This document shows positions 13,681 through 20,540 of a stretch of 26,748 nucleotides of DNA, piece after piece (the first letter of the stretch is position 1; the number at the start of each line of letters is the position of its first letter). The position numbers were made by a program, and so were the translations under genes. This DNA comes from Candidatus Desantisbacteria bacterium CG1_02_49_89 (lineage in GTDB: Bacteria; Desantisbacteria; UBA1551), in NCBI GenBank assembly GCA_001871075.1, contig MNUP01000010.1, positions 1-26,748 of the forward strand. The letters run 5' to 3'. The notes under the pieces are model-generated. The model saw nothing but the letters and a program-made list of their open reading frames with translations. It searched no databases and was not told where the DNA came from.

Positions 13681-15304
13681 TCAGTTTCGCGTATTTCGCC
13701 AGATACCCGGTTTTTACCTTCGGCGCGGGAGCCTTCCATTTCGCGAGCCTTGCCCTGATCTCCTTTTCACTTAAGACAAGGTCGAGTTTACGGTTTTTGA
13801 TATCGATGTTTATCCTGTCCCCGTTCCTGACAACCGCGATCGGTCCGCCGACCGCTGCTTCCGGCGCCACATGGCCGATGCAGGGGCCCTGCGTGCCTCC
13901 GGAGAACCTTCCGTCCGTAATGAGCGCGACGCTTTCCCCCATCCCCATTCCCGTAAGCACGGCAGTAACCGAAAGCGTTTCCGGCATTCCGGGAGCGCCC
14001 TTATCGCCTTCGTAACGTATAATGACAACGTCCCCTTTTTTGATCTTCCTGCCCATGACAGCTTTCATCGCTTTTTCTTCCCCGTCAAAAACCCGGGCGC
14101 GGCCCGTGAATTTCCACATTTTAGAGCTAACGGCTATCTGCTTGACAACCGCTCCTTCAGGCGCAAGGCTCCCGAAAAGAATAGCTATCCCGCCCTCTTT
14201 ATGGTACGGGTTTGATCTATTGTGTATGACCGCGGAATTCAGCACCCTGCCTTTCCGCGCGACCTCCAGTATGCCCCTTCGGCCGTTCACCGTAGGCGAA
14301 GGCTTAAGCCCGTCTTTCAGGACATTTAAAATCGCCGGTATGCCTCCCGCATATTCCAGGTCCTCAAGAAAATATTCGCCGCTGGGGCGCAGGTTTATGA
14401 TATGGGGCGTGGACCTGCTGACCTTGTTGAAAACTTCAAGTGGCAGGTCTATATCCAGCTCTTTCGCGATGCGCGTAAGATGGAGGACAGTGTTTGACGA
14501 ACCTCCCAGAGCCATATCAACTTTAATCGCGTTAAGGAGCGCGTTTTTTGTCATTACGCTCCTGGGCAGTATATTTTTCCTGACCATCTCCACGACTCTT
14601 TCGCCGCTTTCCTTGGCGATCCTTTTCTTTCTGGCTGAAACCGCAAGCGCGGTGGCGCATCCCGTGAGTGACATTCCCATTGTTTCCGTGATGCAGGACA
14701 TAGTGTTGGCGGTGTAAAGGCCCTGGCAGGAACCGAAACCCGGGCATGCTTCCATCTCAAGTTCATCCAGCTCTTCCCCGGAGATCTTACCGGCTTTCGC
14801 CCTTCCCACTGCCTCAAACGTGTCGTGAACAAGGTCAAGCCTGATCGTGCCTTTGTACCTGCCGCAAAGCATGGGCCCTGCGGTGACGACAACGGTCGGT
14901 ATGTTCAGGCGCGCGGCTGCAATAAGACAGCCGGGCGTGATCTTATCGCAGTTTGTGAGCAGCACAAGGCCGTCGAAACAGTGCGCCCCTGCGACAGATT
15001 CGATAGTATCCGCGACTATTTCCCTTAAAGGGAGCGAATACCTCATTCCCTTGTGGCCCATGGCGATGCCGTCGCAGATGCCCGGGATCCCGAAGATGAA
15101 CGGCACGCCGCCGCCGGAGCATACTCCCCGCTCTATGAACCTTTCAAGCTCGCGCATCCCAACATGCCCGGGGATAATATCAGTGAAGCTTGACGCTATG
15201 CCGATGAACGGCTTTTTCATGTCCGATTTCGAAATGCCCGTTGCGTAAAGCAGCCCGCGGTTCGGGACCCTTTCTATTCCTTTTTTAACTGTATCTGACC
15301 GCAT
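13676..15304 (-). CDS. ilvD: Dihydroxy-acid dehydratase
   Basis: Iron-sulfur enzyme that dehydrates 2,3-dihydroxy acids to 2-oxo acids in valine and isoleucine synthesis. The 542-residue length is at the short end of the usual range. Conserved segments: [33 protein letters not shown], the cluster cysteines in [15 protein letters not shown] and [16 protein letters not shown], and the C-terminal [26 protein letters not shown] precedes the ATG. The stop codon lies in the adjacent TTTCGTGG/CTGATT word repeat. It is separated from ilvB and ilvN by several unrelated genes, so the branched-chain pathway genes are dispersed within this window; ilvC is not present here. Confidence 0.95.
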   Translation of the reverse strand: MRSDTVKKGIERVPNRGLLYATGISKSDMKKPFIGIASSFTDIIPGHVGMRELERFIERGVCSGGGVPFIFGIPGICDGIAMGHKGMRYSLPLREIVADTIESVAGAHCFDGLVLLTNCDKITPGCLIAAARLNIPTVVVTAGPMLCGRYKGTIRLDLVHDTFEAVGRAKAGKISGEELDELEMEACPGFGSCQGLYTANTMSCITETMGMSLTGCATALAVSARKKRIAKESGERVVEMVRKNILPRSVMTKNALLNAIKVDMALGGSSNTVLHLTRIAKELDIDLPLEVFNKVSRSTPHIINLRPSGEYFLEDLEYAGGIPAILNVLKDGLKPSPTVNGRRGILEVARKGRVLNSAVIHNRSNPYHKEGGIAILFGSLAPEGAVVKQIAVSSKMWKFTGRARVFDGEEKAMKAVMGRKIKKGDVVIIRYEGDKGAPGMPETLSVTAVLTGMGMGESVALITDGRFSGGTQGPCIGHVAPEAAVGGPIAVVRNGDRINIDIKNRKLDLVLSEKEIRARLAKWKAPAPKVKTGYLAKYAKLI

Positions 15305-15345
15305 TTATTTCCTCCTTAGTCCGTTGGATTAATAATCGTCGGAAA

Positions 15346-15450
15346 AGTTATAAATTATGAGTTATGAATTATGAATTAACTTCATGGTATTAAATTTAAA
15401 TAAAGATCCTTGTTTTTGACTCATAACTCATCATTCATAATTCATAATTG
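15346..15450. repeat. TTATGAA heptamer inverted element, copy C2
   Basis: Same layout as 12573-12675: left heptamers 15347-15379, core TTCATGGTATTAAATTTAAA and ATCCTTGTTTTTG (15406-15418), right reverse heptamers 15418-15449. Most positions match copy C1. The tsaB stop codon (TGA in ..TTATGAATT) lies inside the right arm. Confidence 0.85.
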
Positions 15451-16305
15451 GGGTTGAATCGATGAGTGTATGTCCGGTTCCCTGACATAAACCGGCTTTA
15501 ATCTAAAAAGATCGTCGCCCTTCCTGTTCTTCTGCAATTTCCTGTAACCTTCAAAAGCAATAGTGCCTGCTTTCGGGCGCCACAGTTCTTCAGGCGCGAA
15601 TATTGCCTTACCGCCGAGTTTTTCTTTTATCGCGTCCCCGTATATCCTTACTGCATTGCCGATAAATACCGTCGGACGTCGGACGTCGGACGTCGTAAGT
15701 AAATTCAGTAAATCCTCAATGCTTAATACTGAATCTTTCATTACTTTTCTTAACTTTGAGCTTCTGTCCTGTATACTTATACACTTATCCACTTGTCCAC
15801 TTATCAACTTGTTCCCTTGTAAACTTGTAAACTTGTAAACTTGTAAACTGTATAAGGAAGTATAGACCTGCTGTTTCCTCGCGTCCGTTATCACGCATAT
15901 TTTAAATCCCCCGCCATCCCCCCTTTCATAAAGGGGGGTAAGAGGGGATTTTTCATTTTTTTTGCTGGATACCGCATTTAAAGCAATCACATCCAGCGTT
16001 CCCACGGCTACTATCGGAACATCCAACGCCTGCGCGAGCGCTTTCGCTGAAGCCACTCCAACGCGCAGGCCCGTGTAACTGCCCGGGCCAATGGATACGG
16101 CAACAGCATTGATGTCCCGGATCTTCAGCTTGTTTTTTTTCAGGATCCTGTCAATGAAGAATACCAGCTTGGAGGAATGCTCCCGGGGAGTTCTTTCGCT
16201 TGTTTCATCAAGTAATCTACCGCGGTCAGCCAGGCCAACGCTGCAGTATTCCCCGCTTGTATCGATCCCAAGAACTACGAAGCATTTTTTGACGCTGATT
16301 TTCAC
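15442..16305 (-). CDS. tsaB: tRNA t6A biosynthesis protein TsaB with three repeat insertions
   Basis: TsaB is the ASKHA-fold partner of TsaD and TsaE in N6-threonylcarbamoyladenosine formation on ANN-decoding tRNAs. The motif SIGPGSYTGLRVG (71-83) and the N-terminal LGIDTSGEYCSVGL are typical. At 287 residues it is roughly 50 longer than the usual ~220-240. Three in-frame repeat blocks account for this: residues ~119-134 (KSPLTPLYERG, from a CCCCCCTTT..AAAGGGGGG hairpin), ~151-179 (a run of about ten ACTTGTAA-type octamers), and ~203-212 (CGGACGT heptamers). All are stop-free. The start is GTG at 16305 inside a GTGAAAATCAGCGTC word, and the TGA stop lies in the TTATGAA repeat. The next gene upstream is tsaE. 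Confidence 0.88.
   Translation of the reverse strand: MKISVKKCFVVLGIDTSGEYCSVGLADRGRLLDETSERTPREHSSKLVFFIDRILKKNKLKIRDINAVAVSIGPGSYTGLRVGVASAKALAQALDVPIVAVGTLDVIALNAVSSKKNEKSPLTPLYERGDGGGFKICVITDARKQQVYTSLYSLQVYKFTSLQGNKLISGQVDKCISIQDRSSKLRKVMKDSVLSIEDLLNLLTTSDVRRPTVFIGNAVRIYGDAIKEKLGGKAIFAPEELWRPKAGTIAFEGYRKLQKNRKGDDLFRLKPVYVREPDIHSSIQPQL
15671..15696. repeat. CGGACGT heptamer array inside tsaB
   Basis: About three and a half tandem copies of CGGACGT, in frame, encoding part of LTTSDVRRPT. Confidence 0.7.
15769..15850. repeat. ACTTGTAA octamer array inside tsaB
   Basis: About ten degenerate octamers of the type (A/C)ACTT(A/G)T(A/C); the four nearest 15850 are almost invariant (ACTTGTAA) and the rest diverge. 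In frame, adding about 27 residues rich in Ser, Leu, Lys and Gln. Similar words lie at 25482-25509 downstream of the ABC ATPase repeat. Confidence 0.75.
15904..15951. repeat. CCCCCCTTT..AAAGGGGGG hairpin inside tsaB
   Basis: AATCCCC and ATCCCCCCTTT pair around CAT with AAAGGGGGG and GGGGATT. The coding product KSPLTPLYERG is, from memory, a peptide seen where this kind of palindrome has entered reading frames in many bacteria. Confidence 0.75.
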
Positions 16306-16419
16306 TGATTTTCTCTGTGCCCTTGGTAATAGTATTAAAAGACAGTTTACTGAGTTTATAGAGTTTACATAGTTTACAAAGTGTAAACCGTGATAATCTG
16401 TGACAATCTGCGTCTAAAG
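16306..16419. repeat. GTTTACANA nonamer and AATCTGTG word array
   Basis: Nonamers GTTTACTGA/GTTTATAGA/GTTTACATA/GTTTACAAA (about 16345-16380) are followed by TGATAATCTGTGACAATCTG words. The latter are related to AATCTGTGTG words at 22393-22422. No gene in this gap. Confidence 0.65.
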
Positions 16420-16902
16420 TTATTTCGTACTTTCCTCGCCCATCCTTTCCAGGTGGGCGAAGTCTCGCCCGCTGTAAGACGGACGGAGTGATTTCGTGGA
16501 AATCAGTAATTCTCTTTTATTTTTGCCTAAGATCTCAATTTTTATTCTAACGCATTCCGCCGGCAGCAGTTCTTTCAGCCTTTCCGCCCATTCGATGACC
16601 GCTGCGCCGTCACCGTAAAAAAATTCTTCATATCCCAGCGCGCGGACATCATCCGTGCTGTTAAGGCGGTACAGGTCAAAGTGGTAAAGAGGTATCCTGC
16701 CCTTGTATATGCTCATGAGCACGAACGTGGGACTTATTACCTTGCCTTTGACACCCAGGCCTTTTGCCAGGCCCTGGATGAACGTGGTCTTGCCGCTTCC
16801 GAGGCTCCCTGTCAGGCAGAGTATATCGCCGGCTTTCAGTTTTTTAGCAAAGCCCTTAGCAAATTTTTGTGTTTCTTTCGCACTGTTTGTTATTATTTTC
16901 AT
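16420..16902 (-). CDS. tsaE: tRNA t6A biosynthesis ATPase TsaE with repeat-derived C-terminus
   Basis: TsaE is the P-loop ATPase that supports TsaB-TsaD in t6A formation. Walker A TGSLGSGKTT (31-40), the switch-like segment VISPTFVLMSIY, LYHFDLYRL and the Walker B-like AVIEWAERL are all visible. At 160 residues it is slightly longer than the family norm. Residues ~133-160 (from about LISTK to the end, including the stop) are encoded by the double-hairpin repeat at 16437-16485 and the adjacent TTTCGTGG word, so the original C-terminus appears replaced or extended. No clear ribosome-binding site is visible at the ATG. tsaE and tsaB are neighbours, separated by a repeat-filled gap of 114 bp. Confidence 0.9.
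   Translation of the reverse strand: MKIITNSAKETQKFAKGFAKKLKAGDILCLTGSLGSGKTTFIQGLAKGLGVKGKVISPTFVLMSIYKGRIPLYHFDLYRLNSTDDVRALGYEEFFYGDGAAVIEWAERLKELLPAECVRIKIEILGKNKRELLISTKSLRPSYSGRDFAHLERMGEESTK
16437..16485. repeat. Double-hairpin element, copy 2 (in tsaE)
   Basis: CGCCC..GGGCG (16437-16459), spacer AAGTCT, then CGCCC..GGACG (16466-16485). It is the inverted near-copy of 25387-25434: about two substitutions and one indel over 48 bp. It forms part of the tsaE reading frame. Confidence 0.75.
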
Positions 16903-16917
16903 TTTTTATGATTGCAA

Positions 16918-16961
16918 TGATTTCTTTAACTTTCAACCTTCAACCTTTAACCTTTAACTTT
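16918..16961. repeat. AACCTTT heptamer array
   Basis: About five degenerate heptamers of AACCTT(T/C) between the AAC(3)-like gene and tsaE; no hairpin is visible here. Confidence 0.6.
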
Positions 16962-17750
16962 TTAGCCTGCCGCTGCGCGCTTCCCTTCTTCCGATAAAAG
17001 GAAACAAGGGTCTTCTTCAAGCTTTCTAAGGGTAAAATCCATCATTTCTCTTGCCTTGATAAGCTTTAAAGATGCGTTACCGGACAGGCCGGCTTTCATT
17101 ATTCCCCGGCTGAGCAACAACGGTTCCATCTTCGGAAAATCCCGCACGATCCCGTAACGGTGTATTTTTGTCCTGGCAATGATCTTCCTGCCGCTTCTAT
17201 CTATTATAACGGCATCCACAGGTTCCGGCTGTAACTGGTAATCAACCCCGGCAAGCTCTTCCGCGCAGTGGAACGTGGTAAAACAAGCCAGCCCGATGCC
17301 TATCATAAGCACGTAACCGTTATCCGCTGAACATAATTTGTCGTAAGGGCTGCCCTTGCCGCACGGCGTGCTGCAGAGCTGGTGGCCTTCTGTCAGAAAT
17401 TCCGCCTGCCTGCCTATTGCCGCGACAGAATGCGTGGGGCCCAGGCTCCTGACCGCGTTTTTCCTTTTCCTGAAGGTCTCGGGGATCGTCCCTGTCCAGC
17501 AGGGAGTATTCAGAACATCGAACACAGGCGGGCTGGCAGCTGTCAGCTGCGCAGAACCTGTCAGGGTCGGCACCAAAACGGTTCCGCTCGCGCCAACCGT
17601 TTCTATTAAAGAGTCTATGACGGCATCCGCCCCGCCTTCCACCCAGCCGAAGCTTTTCAAAGAACTGTGGACGAGAACATTTGATCCTTCTTTTAGCCCG
17701 GTATTTTCAACAAGATCCCTTTTTATTTCCTGCTTTGTTATTATATTCAT
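16962..17750 (-). CDS. Aminoglycoside N(3)-acetyltransferase (AAC(3)/YokD) family protein
   Basis: A 262-residue acetyl-CoA-dependent N-acetyltransferase of the antibiotic-NAT fold. Typical segments: LKEGSNVLVHSSLKSFGWVEGGADAVIDSL (14-43), GTVLVPTLTG, PSxTHS-like SLGPTHSVAAIG, CGKGSPYDKL and the catalytic-region ELAGVDYQL. Homologues in non-clinical bacteria often act on sugars or nucleotide-sugar intermediates rather than antibiotics, so resistance should not be assumed. No ribosome-binding site stands out; the ATG directly follows GATTACGGTGATT words. The C-terminus (KRAAAG) is short. It sits between thiL and tsaE with no obvious functional link. Confidence 0.85.
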   Translation of the reverse strand: MNIITKQEIKRDLVENTGLKEGSNVLVHSSLKSFGWVEGGADAVIDSLIETVGASGTVLVPTLTGSAQLTAASPPVFDVLNTPCWTGTIPETFRKRKNAVRSLGPTHSVAAIGRQAEFLTEGHQLCSTPCGKGSPYDKLCSADNGYVLMIGIGLACFTTFHCAEELAGVDYQLQPEPVDAVIIDRSGRKIIARTKIHRYGIVRDFPKMEPLLLSRGIMKAGLSGNASLKLIKAREMMDFTLRKLEEDPCFLLSEEGKRAAAG

Positions 17751-17754
17751 AACG

Positions 17755-17835
17755 GGATTACGGTGATTATTAACTACTGATTACGGTGATTTTAGAATAG
17801 ATTACGGTGATTATAAATAAAAAATTGCGGTGATT
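17755..17835. repeat. GATTACGGTGATT word array
   Basis: Four copies of (G)ATTACGGTGATT or TTGCGGTGATT are spaced by short AT-rich stretches between thiL and the AAC(3)-like gene. They end at the thiL stop codon. Same word as 762-840 and 5893-5940. Confidence 0.75.
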
Positions 17836-18979
17836 AAAAGTGCGAGAAGCCTAAATTTTTAGCGGTTCTCTTTCTGCCCTTATTGTCAATGATAAAAAGA
17901 CTTTTGTCTTTTATGATCTCGCCGACTGCCGTAACAGGAGTGCCGGTCAATCTTGGCACCAATGCCAGGACCTTCTTTAATTTAGCCGGCGGGACAGTGA
18001 AAACAAGCTCGTAATCCTCACCGCCTGTCAGTACTAACTTACGACTTACGACGTACGACGTACGACGGATAAGTTGCTCTGAAACAGGGATCATGTCTTC
18101 ATGGATCTTGGCGCCTGTGCCGGATTCCTGGCAGATGAACCCAACCGAAGCAAGAAGCCCGTCGCTTGAATCTATCATTGCGGTTGCCAGCTTGTTCTTA
18201 GCGATTATCCCCGCCTCTTTTACTCTTGGGCTTGGCATTAAATGCCTTTTTATAAGATATTCGTGGTTTTGGCGATGCACGATGCACGATGCACGATGAA
18301 CGGTTTTTTTAAGGAGCTCAAAGCCAGCCGCGGAGTCGCCGCAGGACCCTGTTACGCAGATCATATCTCCGGGCCTGGCACCCTTGCGCAGAAGAAGGTT
18401 CTTCTTTTCAACTTCGCCGATCACGGTCGTATCTATTATTAAAGAATCCGATTTGCTGATATCACCGCCGATAACCTGAACGCCTTTACTGCAATGGGAC
18501 AGTCCCTCCCGATGACCATCGGGATGGGACAGTCCCTGACCTGCGGCGTTCATCCCGCGGTATAGATCATCTATGAATCCAACGTCTTCTTTACCTGTCA
18601 ATCCCAGCGTTACAAGCGCGTATTTTGGCTTCCCGCCCATTGAAGCGATGTCGCTCATGTTTACAGCCATCACCTTCCATCCTAACATGAACCCGTACGA
18701 CGTACGACCCGCAAGGGCGACGTACGACGGCAAACGGGCAAGGAAATGCACGCCCTCAATAAGGATATCGGTAGTCCAAAGTAAACATTTACCGCGGGAA
18801 ATTGGAATAACGGCAGTATCATCGCCAATTCCGATCAAACCACGTGTAACGTGCCCGCTCCGATTTATATCGGGGCGAGGTCTCGCCCCGACTGACGTCG
18901 GGGCGGATAACGTGTTACGTGTAACGCGGCTACGGATGCGGTCAATGAGCCCAAATTCCCCTAAATCCTTGATTTTCAT
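17834..18979 (-). CDS. thiL: Thiamine-monophosphate kinase with five in-frame repeat blocks
   Basis: ThiL phosphorylates thiamine monophosphate to the diphosphate cofactor that, for example, IlvB uses. Conserved motifs all survive: GIGDDTAVI, TDILIEGVHF, NMSDIASMGGKP, VIGGDISKSD, TGSCGDSAAGFELL, MIDSSDGLLAS and LTGGEDYELVF. At 381 residues it is about 50-60 above the usual length. Repeat-encoded blocks: residues ~18-46 (double hairpin plus ACGTGTAACGTG words), ~82-97 (GTACGAC), ~145-162 (three GGGAC/CCCGATG palindromes), ~226-237 (CGATGCA) and ~303-313 (GTACGAC). Each lies between motifs and keeps the frame open, so I call an intact gene rather than a pseudogene; activity is untested. No clear ribosome-binding site precedes the ATG. 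Confidence 0.88.
   Translation of the reverse strand: MKIKDLGEFGLIDRIRSRVTRNTLSAPTSVGARPRPDINRSGHVTRGLIGIGDDTAVIPISRGKCLLWTTDILIEGVHFLARLPSYVALAGRTSYGFMLGWKVMAVNMSDIASMGGKPKYALVTLGLTGKEDVGFIDDLYRGMNAAGQGLSHPDGHREGLSHCSKGVQVIGGDISKSDSLIIDTTVIGEVEKKNLLLRKGARPGDMICVTGSCGDSAAGFELLKKTVHRASCIVHRQNHEYLIKRHLMPSPRVKEAGIIAKNKLATAMIDSSDGLLASVGFICQESGTGAKIHEDMIPVSEQLIRRTSYVVSRKLVLTGGEDYELVFTVPPAKLKKVLALVPRLTGTPVTAVGEIIKDKSLFIIDNKGRKRTAKNLGFSHF
18042..18070. repeat. GTACGAC heptamer array inside thiL (block 5)
   Basis: Four tandem heptamers TTACGAC/TTACGAC/GTACGAC/GTACGAC in frame, encoding roughly RRTSYVVSRK just before the LTGGEDYELVF motif. Confidence 0.7.
18273..18298. repeat. CGATGCA heptamer array inside thiL (block 4)
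   Basis: About three and a half copies of CGATGCA in frame, encoding HRASCIVHR after the GDSAAGFELL motif. Confidence 0.75.
18496..18536. repeat. Triple-palindrome repeat inside thiL (block 3)
   Basis: GGGACAGTCCC (18496-18506), CCCGATGACCATCGGG (18508-18523) and GGGACAGTCCC again (18526-18536). In frame, encoding GLSHPDGHREGLSH before VIGGD. Confidence 0.75.
18693..18729. repeat. GTACGAC words inside thiL (block 2)
   Basis: GTACGACGTACGAC, a short CGCAAGGGC spacer, and GACGTACGACGG, in frame, encoding roughly PSYVALAGRTSY between GVHF and NMSDIA. Confidence 0.65.
18841..18934. repeat. Double-hairpin element, copy 3, flanked by ACGTGTAAC words (in thiL, block 1)
   Basis: Hairpins at 18856-18877 and 18884-18905 around spacer AGGTCT, flanked by ACGTGTAACGTG on one side and ACGTGTTACGTGTAACG on the other. 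All in frame. It is the inverted copy of 19050-19099, differing at two of 50 positions. Confidence 0.85.
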
Positions 18980-18987
18980 ACGAGTTT

Positions 18988-19048
18988 AACCACAGGTTAA
19001 CACAGTTTAACACAGTTTAGATACATCAGGGCTGAAGCCCTGAGTTAT
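18988..19048. repeat. TTAACACAG words and CAGGGCT hairpin
   Basis: AACCACAGGTTAACACAG and TTTAACACAG words run to about 19014, followed by a CAGGGCT..AGCCCTG hairpin (about 19027-19043) and then the double hairpin. Confidence 0.65.
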
Positions 19049-19049
19049 C

Positions 19050-19099
19050 CGCCCCGATGTCAGTCGGGGCGAGACCTCGCCCCGATATAAATCGGGGCG
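19050..19099. repeat. Double-hairpin element, copy 4
   Basis: CGCCCCGATG..CGGGGCG (19050-19071), spacer AGACCT, CGCCCCGATA..CGGGGCG (19078-19099). Best-formed copy in the window, located in the scpB-thiL gap. Confidence 0.85.
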
Positions 19100-19108
19100 G
19101 GCAATAAA

Positions 19109-19156
19109 ATTCCTTGTTGTTGCGTTGACACGTTGATACGTTGACACGCTGACACT
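19109..19156. repeat. ACGTTGAC octamer array with TTCCTTG core
   Basis: Core ATTCCTTGTTGTTG (19109-19122) is followed by four octamers of ACG(T/C)TGA(C/T). A related core and octamers lie at 23323-23372. Confidence 0.7.
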
Positions 19157-19160
19157 GCAT

Positions 19161-19805
19161 TTAAAGAAGGCCGCGCAGTTCTTCGACTTTCGGAAGATCC
19201 GAAAGGTCTTTAAGCCCGAAATAAACAAGGAATTCGTCGGTGGTCCGGTAAAGGAGCGGCCGACCGAGTACTTTCTTACGGCCCGCTATTTTTACCAGCT
19301 TCTTCTCAAGCAGGCCGTGCAGGACTCCGGACGTATCAAGGCCCCTGAGCGCCTCTATCTCCGCCCTTGTGATCGGCTGTCTGTAGGCTATGATGGCAAG
19401 GGTCTCAAGGGACTGCTTGCTCAATTTAGCAAGGTTCTTGGAAGCGTAAAGCATTTTTATCCAGGGCGCGTATTCGTGTCGCGTGCACATCTGGTAGCCC
19501 TCTGCGATCTCAACTATCTTGAAGCTGTGCCCCCTGCTGTCGTATTCCTGTATCAGTTCGGAAGCGAGCTTTCTTGCTTCTTCCGGGGTTATGCCTATAA
19601 GCTTTCCTATCCTTTCGGGAGTAAGGGGGCTGTCCGATACGAAAAGAAGGCTTTCTATGACGGATTTCAGGGGCAGTTCCTGCGGCGATTCGGCGGCCTG
19701 CGCCTCTTCCTTCTTCTCCATTCCGACCCCGGGAGTCGGAACGGTTTGTTTTTCCTGGTCCTGCGCGTCTTCAGTTATGTTGTCATCTGTTTTATTCTCT
19801 TCCAT
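19161..19805 (-). CDS. scpB: Segregation and condensation protein B
   Basis: ScpB is the winged-helix (kite) subunit that dimerises and binds ScpA in the SMC-ScpAB condensin complex on the chromosome. The 214-residue product has a charged, probably disordered N-terminal tail (about 45 residues: EDAQDQEKQTVPTPGVGMEKKEEAQAAESP region), then the paired winged helices: LKSVIESLLFVSDSPLTPERIGKLIG, the typical LSKQSLETLAIIAYRQPITRAEIEALRG, and GRKKVLGRPLLYRTTDEFLVYFGLKDLSDLP. These are diagnostic. GGAG lies five bases upstream of the ATG. It follows scpA by 17 bp in the same orientation, as in most bacteria. Confidence 0.95.
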   Translation of the reverse strand: MEENKTDDNITEDAQDQEKQTVPTPGVGMEKKEEAQAAESPQELPLKSVIESLLFVSDSPLTPERIGKLIGITPEEARKLASELIQEYDSRGHSFKIVEIAEGYQMCTRHEYAPWIKMLYASKNLAKLSKQSLETLAIIAYRQPITRAEIEALRGLDTSGVLHGLLEKKLVKIAGRKKVLGRPLLYRTTDEFLVYFGLKDLSDLPKVEELRGLL

Positions 19806-19822
19806 TATCTCCGCCTTTTGAT

Positions 19823-20524
19823 CTAAACTTGTATTTTTATCAGTTCAATGTCCGCGAACATTTTTTTCTGCACGGCCCTGATGATCTTCTCGAGTATCAG
19901 CTCAAGCAGCGCGAGGAATGAAACTATTATTTCGATCCTTGAATGCGAGGTCTTGAAAATATCGGTGAATTTTATCACCGGGTTTACCGCAAGCATTCTG
20001 GATATTTCCTCCATCTTCTGTTCCACGGTCACGGTGTCCCGCGCGATCTCGGTGAATTCCTGTCTTTTTGCCACGTCGGTAAGCACGGTCTTGAAAGCCG
20101 CGACAAGGTCAAACAGGCTTGCCTCAACGTATTCTTCCTCTTTCAGGCCTTCCGGGACCGGCCGGGGGAACATCTGGCTGGCTATGACCGCTTTTTCTTT
20201 TAATCCCTCCGCGACCTGCTTGTATTTTTCGTATTCCTGCACCTGCTTTTCAAGGGATTCCTGCAGCTGCTGTTCCTCCGCCTCCAGCACGGGCTCCTTG
20301 GGGAGCAGCGCCTTGGATTTCAGGTACACCAGGCTTGCCGCGATAACCATGAACTCGAGCGCCTCTTCCACGTCAAGTGTATTTACCGCCGAAAGGTGTT
20401 CGAGGTACTGGGATGTGATCTTCGCGATCCATACCTCGTAAATATCCACTTCGTTCTTCTTGACGAGCTCGAAAAGCAGCTCTATCGGCCCTTCAAATCC
20501 GTTCGCTTTTACGTTCAGTGCCAT
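19823..20524 (-). CDS. scpA: Segregation and condensation protein A
   Basis: ScpA is the kleisin subunit that bridges SMC heads in bacterial condensin. The 233-residue length is typical. The N-terminal SMC-binding region FEGPIELLFELVKKNEVDIYEV is diagnostic, followed by the helix LEEALEFMVIAASLVYLKSKALLP, an acidic coiled-coil middle (LEAEEQQLQESLEKQVQEYEKYKQVAEGL) and the C-terminal winged helix (SFLALLELILEKIIRAVQKKMFADIELIKI). GGAG precedes the ATG. The upstream gap to trpS contains only the TTATGAA repeat element. Paired with scpB directly downstream. Confidence 0.95.
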   Translation of the reverse strand: MALNVKANGFEGPIELLFELVKKNEVDIYEVWIAKITSQYLEHLSAVNTLDVEEALEFMVIAASLVYLKSKALLPKEPVLEAEEQQLQESLEKQVQEYEKYKQVAEGLKEKAVIASQMFPRPVPEGLKEEEYVEASLFDLVAAFKTVLTDVAKRQEFTEIARDTVTVEQKMEEISRMLAVNPVIKFTDIFKTSHSRIEIIVSFLALLELILEKIIRAVQKKMFADIELIKIQV

Positions 20525-20540
20525 CTTTTCTCCAGAAAAT

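Noticed and set aside
14022-14717. Plus-strand open frame of 231 codons
   Set aside because: Antisense of ilvD, whose minus-strand motifs are unambiguous.
15769-15850. Possible CRISPR array from regularly repeated short units
   Set aside because: Units are 8 nt, tandem without spacers and in a coding frame; no cas genes nearby. The same holds for the other word arrays.
16962-17750. Antibiotic resistance gene
   Set aside because: The family is AAC(3)-like, but environmental members often have other substrates, and no resistance context is present.
17834-18979. thiL as a pseudogene because of repeated insertions
   Set aside because: The frame is open throughout and all catalytic motifs are intact, so an intact gene is more likely.
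19007-19228. Minus-strand 73-codon frame downstream of scpB
   Set aside because: It overlaps scpB in another frame and runs through the double-hairpin repeat; no independent support.
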